31,293 nt of DNA from NCBI GenBank assembly GCA_934777245.1, contig CAKVND010000026.1:1-31293 (forward strand), read 5' to 3'. Below the pieces are notes generated by a model. It did not search any database. It was not told where the DNA came from and saw only the letters and a program-made list of their open reading frames with translations. This stretch comes from an uncultured Candidatus Melainabacteria bacterium. GTDB lineage: Bacteria > Cyanobacteriota > Vampirovibrionia > Gastranaerophilales > Gastranaerophilaceae. How positions within the stretch are numbered: position 1 is the first letter of the stretch; every line of letters begins with the position of its first letter. This document shows positions 1 to 6,702 of this stretch, piece by piece. Both the position numbers and the translations under genes were made by a program.

Positions 1-1367
1 CCTTTATCTACGTTGCCGTCTTTGCAAGCTGCAGAAATAAAGATATTTTCATCAGTTGTAGGAAGTCCGGCTTCTTCAAGTCTTTTCTTGGCTGCTTCAA
101 TACCTTTTTCAGGATCTTTTTCATTAATATCAACAACTTTTTCAGTTGTAGGTTCCATACCAACTTTTTCTTGAGCCCATTTTACTAATTCAGGATCTGG
201 TTCGCAAGGAGTTTTACCGAAGTAACCAAGAAGCATTTTTGCGTAACCCGGGTTAGCTTGTTGCCATGGTTCAGGAGTAATTGCGTTCAAGAATGATTGT
301 TGTGCATAGAATTGTGAAACAGGAGTTACTGATGTAGCAAAACCGCCTCTTTCTACAACTTCTTTCATGTTAGCAATAAGTTTAGGGAACTTATCTAACA
401 TGCCCATATCTTTCAATTGGTTAACAGTTGTAGCTGTTGCACCGCCTGGAAGTGGAGCTTGAATTAGAATTGGGTTAACAGCCAAAGAAATTGGAGAGAT
501 TGGATAATCTTTCATGCATTCTTTGAAGATTTCTTCTGTTTCCATAATTTTCTTAATATCTAAGCCTAAATCGTATTCAGTACCACGAAGAGCGTGCCAC
601 ATTGAAATAATATCAGGTTGACCTGTACCGCCTGAAACAGGTTTCATAGCTAAGTCAATACCGTCAGCACCACCATCAAGAGCAGCTAAGTATGCAGCTA
701 AACCTGTACCTGCTGTTTCGTGAGAGTGGAAACGAATGTGAGCATCTTGACCCAATAATTCACGAGCCATTTTAACTGTTTCGTATACTTTTCTAGGGTG
801 AGAAGTACCAGAAGCATCTTTGAATGCCAAGCTGTCAAATGGTAAGCCTGAATCTAAGATATTTCTTAAAACTCTTTCATAGAAAGCTACATCGTGTGCG
901 CCTTCGCAACCATAAGGAAGTTCCATCATAGTGATTGTTACTTCGTGTTGCATACCGTATTTTTTAATTGAGTTTGCAGAATCAACCAAGTTGTTAACAT
1001 CGTTTAAAGCATCAAAGTTTCTAACTACGTTAACACCGTGTTTAGCAAACATTTTTGCGTGTAAGTCGATAATATCACGAGGTTGAGAGTTAAGACCTAC
1101 AACGTTAACGCCTCTTGCTAAAGATTGTAATTTAACGTCCGGACCAACTGCAGCTCTGATTTTATCCATTGTTTCAAAAGCATTTTCATTACAGAAAAAT
1201 ATTGGAGCTTGGAATCTTGCACCACCTGCTGTTTCAAAGTGTTTTAAACCAGCACCAACTGCAGCTTGTAAAGCAGGAATGAAATCATCAACAAGAACTT
1301 TTGCCCCGTAAATTGATTGGAAACCATCACGGAATGATGTATCCATAACCTTAATTAATTTTGTCAT
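1..1367 (-). CDS. oadA: Oxaloacetate decarboxylase alpha / pyruvate carboxylase subunit B (3' end cut off)
   Basis: Carboxyltransferase of the HMGL-like/PYC family. It moves CO2 between oxaloacetate and enzyme-bound biotin, so it either decarboxylates oxaloacetate or, with a biotin carboxylase, makes it from pyruvate. About 455 residues are visible before the window ends. Seen: the TIM-barrel opening DTSFRDG (residues 9-15), the FKDASG motif with the expected carboxylatable Lys at 183, and the metal-binding pair His214-Ser-His216 followed by ETAG. The start is ATG with an AAGAAAGGG ribosome binding site. Whether a C-terminal biotinyl (MKM) domain follows cannot be seen. The adjacent oadG favours the oxaloacetate decarboxylase reading and birA just upstream fits a biotinylated product. 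The sodium-pumping beta subunit (OadB) is not in the window, so pyruvate carboxylase subunit B remains an alternative. Confidence 0.87.
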   Translation of the reverse strand, partial: MTKLIKVMDTSFRDGFQSIYGAKVLVDDFIPALQAAVGAGLKHFETAGGARFQAPIFFCNENAFETMDKIRAAVGPDVKLQSLARGVNVVGLNSQPRDIIDLHAKMFAKHGVNVVRNFDALNDVNNLVDSANSIKKYGMQHEVTITMMELPYGCEGAHDVAFYERVLRNILDSGLPFDSLAFKDASGTSHPRKVYETVKMARELLGQDAHIRFHSHETAGTGLAAYLAALDGGADGIDLAMKPVSGGTGQPDIISMWHALRGTEYDLGLDIKKIMETEEIFKECMKDYPISPISLAVNPILIQAPLPGGATATTVNQLKDMGMLDKFPKLIANMKEVVERGGFATSVTPVSQFYAQQSFLNAITPEPWQQANPGYAKMLLGYFGKTPCEPDPELVKWAQEKVGMEPTTEKVVDINEKDPEKGIEAAKKRLEEAGLPTTDENIFISAACKDGNVDK

Positions 1368-1396
1368 TTTTATACCCTTTCTTACTTTTATAAAAT

Positions 1397-1642
1397 TTAT
1401 CTTTTAAACATTGCAGCAACAATTGCAGCTGCGATTTCTGAGTCGTCGCCTTTTGCAACTTTCTTTTTATTAGCACCACCTGCTACTTGAGGAACAGGTT
1501 CCGGCCAAATTGTATTTAGCTTGGCAACAATTTTTGACATGCAATTCATGGCAAAAATCATTATGCACAAGAAGATAAATACAGTACCCATGCCTACGCA
1601 CATTACCGCAAAGCCTTCATTAAAAATTTCTACTACGTTCAT
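1397..1642 (-). CDS. oadG: Oxaloacetate decarboxylase gamma chain (OadG-like)
   Basis: An 81-residue protein with one membrane segment (about residues 10-34), a short Pro/Ala-rich linker, a lysine cluster (KKK) and a C-terminal EIAAAIVAA helix. This is the usual plan of OadG, the small membrane subunit that tethers the alpha subunit to the beta pump in sodium-translocating decarboxylases. Its ATG overlaps the birA TGA (ATGA), and its AGGAG ribosome binding site lies inside the end of birA, so translation is probably coupled. oadA follows 29 bp downstream. The protein is short and low in complexity, so the call rests on topology plus neighbours. Confidence 0.78.
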   Translation of the reverse strand: MNVVEIFNEGFAVMCVGMGTVFIFLCIMIFAMNCMSKIVAKLNTIWPEPVPQVAGGANKKKVAKGDDSEIAAAIVAAMFKR

Positions 1643-2358
1643 AAAATATCTCCTATTAAAAGTGTATGTAATTTATTATCTTTATCTTTTAAAATTAAAG
1701 CTCCTGTATCAGTTATACCCTCAGCAATTCCACTAATTTGTTTATCAAAAACTTTTACAGTTATCTCTTTATTGAAAAATCCGGCTCTTTTTTCATAATC
1801 ATTTTTAATCAATAAAAACCCATTCTCAATAAAACAATCATATAACAAACAAAATTTTTCTAACAGTTTTTTTAAGAAAATTTTCTTATCTACAAATTCC
1901 CCTGTTTCAATATTCAATGATGTTGCAGGCTGATTAATTTTAGATAAAAAATCTATCTTTGTATTCAAATTCACGCCAAAACCCAAGATTAAACCTTCAA
2001 GTTTTCCGTTTTCAATAACGCCTTCTGCCAAAATTCCCGATATTTTTTTCCCGTTAATTTGAATATCATTTGGCCATTTTATAGTCGGCGTAACTCCGTA
2101 ATCTTCAAAGGTTTGCGCTAACATTAAACACAAAAATTGTGTTAAATTTGAATAGATTTCTTTCATATCTTCTGAAGGCTTTAAAATTATGCTTGCATAA
2201 ATATTATCTTTGCCTGCATAAGACCATTTTCTATCCAACCTTCCACGTCCGTTTGTCTGATTATCAGTGTAAATCAGAGTCATGTCGTTATAATCTTTTA
2301 TATGCTCTTTTGCATATTTATTTGTCGACTCAACCTCTTCTAAAAAAATTAATTCCAT
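1639..2358 (-). CDS. birA: Biotin--[biotin carboxyl carrier protein] ligase, short form
   Basis: Activates biotin to biotinyl-AMP and attaches it to a carrier-domain lysine. The 239-residue protein has the family signatures: ESTN (10-13), the nucleotide-binding loop GRGR (37-40) with RKW (43-45), KWPND (94-98), KKISG (104-108) and GFGVNLN (126-132). It lacks the N-terminal helix-turn-helix of E. coli BirA, so it is an enzyme only and not a biotin-operon repressor. It is the first gene of birA-oadG-oadA, which gives it an obvious local substrate. Its first codons lie inside a 32-bp sequence repeated exactly beyond the neighbouring kinase gene. No clear Shine-Dalgarno precedes the ATG. Confidence 0.92.
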   Translation of the reverse strand: MELIFLEEVESTNKYAKEHIKDYNDMTLIYTDNQTNGRGRLDRKWSYAGKDNIYASIILKPSEDMKEIYSNLTQFLCLMLAQTFEDYGVTPTIKWPNDIQINGKKISGILAEGVIENGKLEGLILGFGVNLNTKIDFLSKINQPATSLNIETGEFVDKKIFLKKLLEKFCLLYDCFIENGFLLIKNDYEKRAGFFNKEITVKVFDKQISGIAEGITDTGALILKDKDNKLHTLLIGDIL

Positions 2359-2378
2359 AGAATTAATTATATAATAAA
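2347..2378. repeat. 32-bp direct repeat, copy 1 (over birA start)
   Basis: Identical over 32 bp to 5019-5050. It contains a perfect inverted repeat, AATTAATTC and GAATTAATT around CATA, then an AT-rich tail with TATAAT. It covers birA codon 1 and the next three codons. The two copies bracket the AarF-like gene. Confidence 0.9.
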
Positions 2379-2495
2379 AACGATGTTTATTTTTATAGAA
2401 ATAAATATATTAATTAATTTACAAATCTTAAAATTTAAAGCAAAATCTAGCAATTTATTTTATTTTAAATCTTTTAATATTATAGAAGGTTTTTA

Positions 2496-5024
2496 ATGAA
2501 TAATATAGGATTTTCAAATAATCTTAATAATAAAATTAATTCTCAAAGTTTTGAGAAGAAAAATCGTCGTGCGCAAATTATTGATAAAACACCTGTTGAT
2601 AAATTGAATCGTTATTATCGTTCTCAAGGTCTAATTGGAAAAGCCTTCGATAAAATTCAAGGAGCTTTAAACATTGGTTTAAGCAAAAAAAAATTACAAC
2701 AAGAACTTAAAAACAATAATAATTCCGATTTTGATAAAAAACTAAACAAATATTATGATCAACAAAAGAATGAAACCGAAATTGCAATTGATTTAGCAAC
2801 AGAACTTTCGGCAGCAACCGCTCTAAGATTTATAAAAAAAGCTCAAACATATTCTCATATGTATGTGAAAAATAAAAAATTTGAACAAATATCAACTTTA
2901 GTCGGCATAGGAATTTCTGCTTTTGCAGGGATGATAACTAAACCTATATTAAAAGGTATAAATGGCATAGGAATGCCTAAAAAAGAAAAGAAGCAAGAAC
3001 GCACTATTTTAAAAGATATGGGAAGTGGTTTTGTTGATGGCATTGCAGCTCCTTTAACTTATATTCATAAACTCGGCTTAATTGGCGCTATTGGTATAAA
3101 TTCTGCATCCAGATACGTATTTAATAAAAAGGCAGACAAAGAAAGCGGATTAAAAGAACATTTGAACAACGGATGGGCTATAAAATTACCTGCTTTAGGA
3201 ATTGCAACTTTTTCTGCATTTAGATTTCACAAAAGAGTCGGTGTTTTAGAAAAGGCTATTGCAAACGCTAAAAACAATGTAAAAAACATTAAGATCTTTA
3301 AGGCCAAAGCACCACTTTCAGAACTAAAAGATTTAGGAGTAACCAGCTTAAAAGATAAGCAGACTCAACTGGAACTGATTGATTCTGCAAAACGAGGTTT
3401 CTTTAGTAAAACATATATGAAACTAACTGCGCGTTTTAGAAAAAAAGCAACAAGCAATCCTATAAAGAAATCATTAGAACTAATTCCAAAACCGCTCAAG
3501 CGCATTTTGTTTATGGACAAAGAGATTATTAAACAAAATGAAATGGAAAGAATAATGGCAGAGATAGAACAATATAACTTGTTCTATCCCAAAATGCTTC
3601 AAGTTTTGCCAAGCAACATAGAAGATTTATTAAAAATGGTTATGAATAAAAACGGGAGCTCTTTTTCTGATTTAAAAGCCATTAAAATAAATGAAGACGA
3701 TAATTTCTTTAAGAAACTTGGTAAAAAGTTTTTAAACAAAAGAGCAAATTATGTAAGCGAACATGGCATCAAATCAATAAATGAATTTTTAAATAACTAC
3801 AAAAGCAATTGCCCTTCTTCCAGAACAGTAAAAGAGGCGCAAAACCATTTAGAAAAAACTTTTGGCAATAAATACACAATTTTGGGAGAAAAACCTTTAG
3901 GAGTCGGAACTGTTGCTGAATCATATTTGGCAAAAGATAACAAATCAAACAAAGAAGTTGTTATTAAAATGACAAAAAAATGGGCTACTCCTGAAAAATT
4001 ACAAAACGATAAACAAAAAATGCTTGCAACTATCGAGCGTATGAAAGGTAAACTTACTGAAGACGAATATAATTATCAAAAAAAGCTTGTTGATGAATTA
4101 TACAACGCTTGGTCTAAAGAACTAGATTTAGGATTGGAAGCCGAAGCTGCCAAAACGCTAGGTAAATATGCCATAAATTATAATACAGTAGCTCCCATTG
4201 AAGTTAAAAATAACATGTTTGTAATGGAAAAAGCTAAAGGTATTCAGTTTGACAAATTAGGAGAATACTTAGAAAAAAATAATAAAAAATTAACTAAAAA
4301 AGAAGCTAACACATTAATGGCAAAATACTTCCAATTGTTCTTTGAACAATTACTTTCTGTCCCTAAAAAAGGTAATAAAGTTATGCATGCTGACCCTCAT
4401 GCCGGTAACATATTTATTGACATCACAAACAAAGAAAAACCTTTTACGTTTATTGATACAGGAAATGTATTACGATTTACACCGGAAGAAGCTATTCAAA
4501 ATGTAACTTCACACGTTGATTATGTTATTGGAAATTCTAAACCAATAGCTAAACGTTTATTAAAAGATGCAAAACTACCAGCCGGCATGAAAATGGAAGA
4601 AGCCGAAAAAATGCTTGCAAAACATCTTGACGATACTTTCTATTCTGGAAAATACAAAATAAGAACTGCTGACCCATTTTCTGCAATTAACAACGAAAGT
4701 ATCAAATTTATGAGCCAAAATAAAGTTATTTTGAGCACTCGCAATACAAACCTATTAAAAGCTGAAATCGCATATTTATCAAACATAATGAGTCTTGGTA
4801 AAATTTTAGAACACGTTGATACATCAACAACAGTCAGTGACGAAGAAATGAAAAAACTCGGAAAACAAATGGGAAAACAAGTTTTAGAATCTATAACAAG
4901 CGGAATTTTAAATAATAAAAAATGTACAATAAAAGAAGTTTATAATAGATTAAAATATTTACATGATAATCCTGAACAATTTATTACAACCATGTATACT
5001 TATGTTGCGCCAAAAAATAATTAA
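2496..5024 (+). CDS. Divergent ABC1/AarF (UbiB-like) kinase-fold protein
   Basis: 842 residues. The C-terminal part (about 445-700) is an ABC1/UbiB atypical kinase fold: a G-rich loop PLGVGTVAESY (467-477), VVIK with the candidate ATP-binding Lys491, ELDLGLEAE (542-550), the catalytic-loop motif HADPHAGNI (631-639), and FIDTGN (652-657) in place of the DFG motif. I cannot find the family's KxGQ motif. The first 440 residues are not recognisable; they are Lys/Asn-rich with hydrophobic stretches near 131-158, 178-205 and 228-243 that may be membrane-associated. UbiB family members act in quinone or lipid homeostasis, but no quinone gene is nearby, so the substrate is unknown. GAAGG precedes the ATG. 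The gene is bracketed by a 32-bp direct repeat whose second copy covers its stop codon. Confidence 0.8.
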   Translation: MNNIGFSNNLNNKINSQSFEKKNRRAQIIDKTPVDKLNRYYRSQGLIGKAFDKIQGALNIGLSKKKLQQELKNNNNSDFDKKLNKYYDQQKNETEIAIDLATELSAATALRFIKKAQTYSHMYVKNKKFEQISTLVGIGISAFAGMITKPILKGINGIGMPKKEKKQERTILKDMGSGFVDGIAAPLTYIHKLGLIGAIGINSASRYVFNKKADKESGLKEHLNNGWAIKLPALGIATFSAFRFHKRVGVLEKAIANAKNNVKNIKIFKAKAPLSELKDLGVTSLKDKQTQLELIDSAKRGFFSKTYMKLTARFRKKATSNPIKKSLELIPKPLKRILFMDKEIIKQNEMERIMAEIEQYNLFYPKMLQVLPSNIEDLLKMVMNKNGSSFSDLKAIKINEDDNFFKKLGKKFLNKRANYVSEHGIKSINEFLNNYKSNCPSSRTVKEAQNHLEKTFGNKYTILGEKPLGVGTVAESYLAKDNKSNKEVVIKMTKKWATPEKLQNDKQKMLATIERMKGKLTEDEYNYQKKLVDELYNAWSKELDLGLEAEAAKTLGKYAINYNTVAPIEVKNNMFVMEKAKGIQFDKLGEYLEKNNKKLTKKEANTLMAKYFQLFFEQLLSVPKKGNKVMHADPHAGNIFIDITNKEKPFTFIDTGNVLRFTPEEAIQNVTSHVDYVIGNSKPIAKRLLKDAKLPAGMKMEEAEKMLAKHLDDTFYSGKYKIRTADPFSAINNESIKFMSQNKVILSTRNTNLLKAEIAYLSNIMSLGKILEHVDTSTTVSDEEMKKLGKQMGKQVLESITSGILNNKKCTIKEVYNRLKYLHDNPEQFITTMYTYVAPKNN

Positions 5025-5050
5025 TTCCATAGAATTAATTATATAATAAA
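5019..5050. repeat. 32-bp direct repeat, copy 2 (over kinase stop)
   Basis: Exact copy of 2347-2378, same orientation, covering the end of the AarF-like gene including its TAA. On the minus strand it would begin an ATGGAATTAATT frame like the birA start, but the match stops right there, so it reads like a leftover of the birA 5' end. Confidence 0.9.
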
Positions 5051-5076
5051 CACACAGAATCCTTTATTTGTTTATA

Positions 5077-5085
5077 TGCTATAAT
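5077..5085 (+). promoter_or_regulatory. Extended -10 promoter of deoB
   Basis: TGC followed by the consensus TATAAT (5080-5085), about 38 bp before the deoB ATG. No good -35 box is seen, as is usual for extended -10 promoters. Confidence 0.55.
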
Positions 5086-5123
5086 AAATTTGAAATTATT
5101 TACGATTGTAAAAAGGAGTTTTT

Positions 5124-6302
5124 ATGAAACGAGCAATTATTATGGTTATTGATTCAATGGGTATTGGTGCAATGCCTGATTGTGAAGAATTTGGTGATAT
5201 TAAAGAATGTAATACTTTAAGAAATGTATGTGCTTTCAACAAAGGACTTGATGTACCATCTTTAGAATTATTAGGATTGGGTAATATTCAAGATTTTGAA
5301 GGCATTAATAAAACAGCAACTCCAATCGGACAATACGGAACTTTACAAGAAAAATCAAAAGGTAAAGATACAACGACCGGACATTGGGAAATAGCCGGCT
5401 TAATATCAGAAAAGCCTTTTGCAACATTTCCACAAGGTTTTCCAAAAGAACTTGTGGACAAATTTATAGAAGAAACAGGTTGTAAAGGAATTTTGGCAAA
5501 CATGCCTGCAAGTGGAACTGCAATCATAGAACAATTAAACGATGAACACCATAAAACGGGCTTCCCGATTGTTTACACTTCAGCTGATAGCGTATTCCAA
5601 ATTGCGCTTGATACTGATATGATACCTCTTGAAACTCTTTACAAGTGGTGTGAAATTGCAAGAAAGATTTTAGACGAAGGCAAATATAATGTAGCAAGAG
5701 TTATTGCTCGCCCATACAAAATTATTGACGGCAAACCTACCAGAATTTCTAAAGATAGACGCGATTACTCAATGGCACCATTTGGCAAAACTGTATTGGA
5801 CAAAGTAAAAGATGCAGGTGCGAAAGTTATTGGTATCGGTAAAATCGAAGACATTTTCGAAAAAGCAGGTATAACACATGCAATACATACAGGCTCAAAC
5901 AAAGAAGGTTTAGAATTAACTATTAAAGCGATTGACGGAAGTTTGGATTTAGATAAAATCAAATATCCGACAACAAATATTACTGATAATGATAGAGAAA
6001 TTATCTTTACGAACCTTGTTGATACCGATATGCTTTTCGGTCATAGAAATAACGCTGAAGGATATGGAAAAGCAATTGAAGAAATTGACGAATACTTAGA
6101 AAAAATCCTTCCACTAATTGGCGAAGATGATTTGTTAATTATTACAGCAGACCATGGTTGCGATCCAACAGTTCCGGGAACAGACCACACAAGAGAACAA
6201 GTTCCGGTATTGTATTACTCTAGAGGAATTCAACCAAAAGACTTAGGTGTAACAAAAGGTTTTGACTCCATAGCAAAAAGAGTGTCTGACTGGTTATTTT
6301 AA
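5124..6302 (+). CDS. deoB: Phosphopentomutase
   Basis: Interconverts ribose-1-phosphate (or deoxyribose-1-phosphate) and the 5-phosphates, linking nucleoside salvage with the pentose phosphate pathway. 392 residues, normal for the DeoB/alkaline-phosphatase superfamily. Seen: VIDSMGIGAMPD at the N-terminus with metal ligand Asp10; the KDTTTGHWE loop (81-89) with the phosphorylated threonine; ADSVFQIA; and the metal site TADHGCDPT (341-349) followed by GTDHTREQVP with His355. The start is ATG after AAAAGGAG. The gene has its own extended -10 promoter; the ferredoxin gene follows 72 bp downstream. No purine phosphorylase gene is adjacent. Confidence 0.96.
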   Translation: MKRAIIMVIDSMGIGAMPDCEEFGDIKECNTLRNVCAFNKGLDVPSLELLGLGNIQDFEGINKTATPIGQYGTLQEKSKGKDTTTGHWEIAGLISEKPFATFPQGFPKELVDKFIEETGCKGILANMPASGTAIIEQLNDEHHKTGFPIVYTSADSVFQIALDTDMIPLETLYKWCEIARKILDEGKYNVARVIARPYKIIDGKPTRISKDRRDYSMAPFGKTVLDKVKDAGAKVIGIGKIEDIFEKAGITHAIHTGSNKEGLELTIKAIDGSLDLDKIKYPTTNITDNDREIIFTNLVDTDMLFGHRNNAEGYGKAIEEIDEYLEKILPLIGEDDLLIITADHGCDPTVPGTDHTREQVPVLYYSRGIQPKDLGVTKGFDSIAKRVSDWLF

Positions 6303-6318
6303 TTTTTAATTTTAGCAG

Positions 6319-6324
6319 TATAAT
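6319..6324 (+). promoter_or_regulatory. Possible -10 box for the ferredoxin gene
   Basis: A consensus TATAAT lies 50 bp before the ferredoxin ATG, just after deoB. No good -35 box is visible. A small hairpin (TGTTCT / AGAACA, near 6330-6348) would lie in the leader. Confidence 0.35.
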
Positions 6325-6374
6325 AAACATGTTCTAAGAAAAAGAACAGTATAAATATAATAAGGAGAAAACAA

Positions 6375-6551
6375 ATGAACGTAACTATTGAAGATTCTTG
6401 TATCGGTTGTGGCGCATGCGAATCAATTTGCGATGCAGTTTTCCACGTAGAAGATAGAGCAGAAGTAAAAACTGCCGGTATTGCAGGAAATGAAGCTTGT
6501 GTTGAAGAAGCAGCTAACGCTTGCCCGGTTTCAGCTATTACAGTTGCTTAG
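6375..6551 (+). CDS. Small [4Fe-4S] ferredoxin
   Basis: A 58-residue electron carrier. Cys9, Cys12, Cys15 (CIGCGAC) and Cys50 before Pro51 supply a single [4Fe-4S] cluster. Cys19 and Cys42 sit where the second cluster would be, and in single-cluster ferredoxins such as the Thermotoga type this pair forms a disulfide. The protein is rich in Glu/Asp as usual. TAAGGAG lies upstream of the ATG and a very strong terminator follows, so it is probably a highly expressed, mostly independent gene. Its partner oxidoreductase is not in the window; pyruvate:ferredoxin oxidoreductase or hydrogenase would be expected in a fermenter. Confidence 0.93.
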   Translation: MNVTIEDSCIGCGACESICDAVFHVEDRAEVKTAGIAGNEACVEEAANACPVSAITVA

Positions 6552-6567
6552 TTTTATAAACAAATTA

Positions 6568-6604
6568 CAACAAAAAGGCGACCAGATAGGTCGCCTTTTT
6601 GTTG
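6568..6604. terminator. Strong bidirectional terminator
   Basis: A perfect 16-bp stem (arms 6568-6583 and 6589-6604, loop AGATA) with a GGCGACC/GGTCGCC core. The A-run and T-run inside the arms give U-tracts in both directions. It ends the ferredoxin transcript. Confidence 0.92.
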
Positions 6605-6702
6605 TCTATATCCCCAACATTTGAATAATGTAAATTTATATTAAGCAAATGACAAAAAAAATTTTTCTACGTTTTAAAATACTAAGAGTTAAGGAGAAAT
6701 AA

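Noticed and set aside
6330..6348. TGTTCT/AGAACA hairpin before the ferredoxin gene as a regulator operator.
   Set aside because: A six-base AT-rich pairing of this kind is expected by chance here; no regulator gene is nearby.
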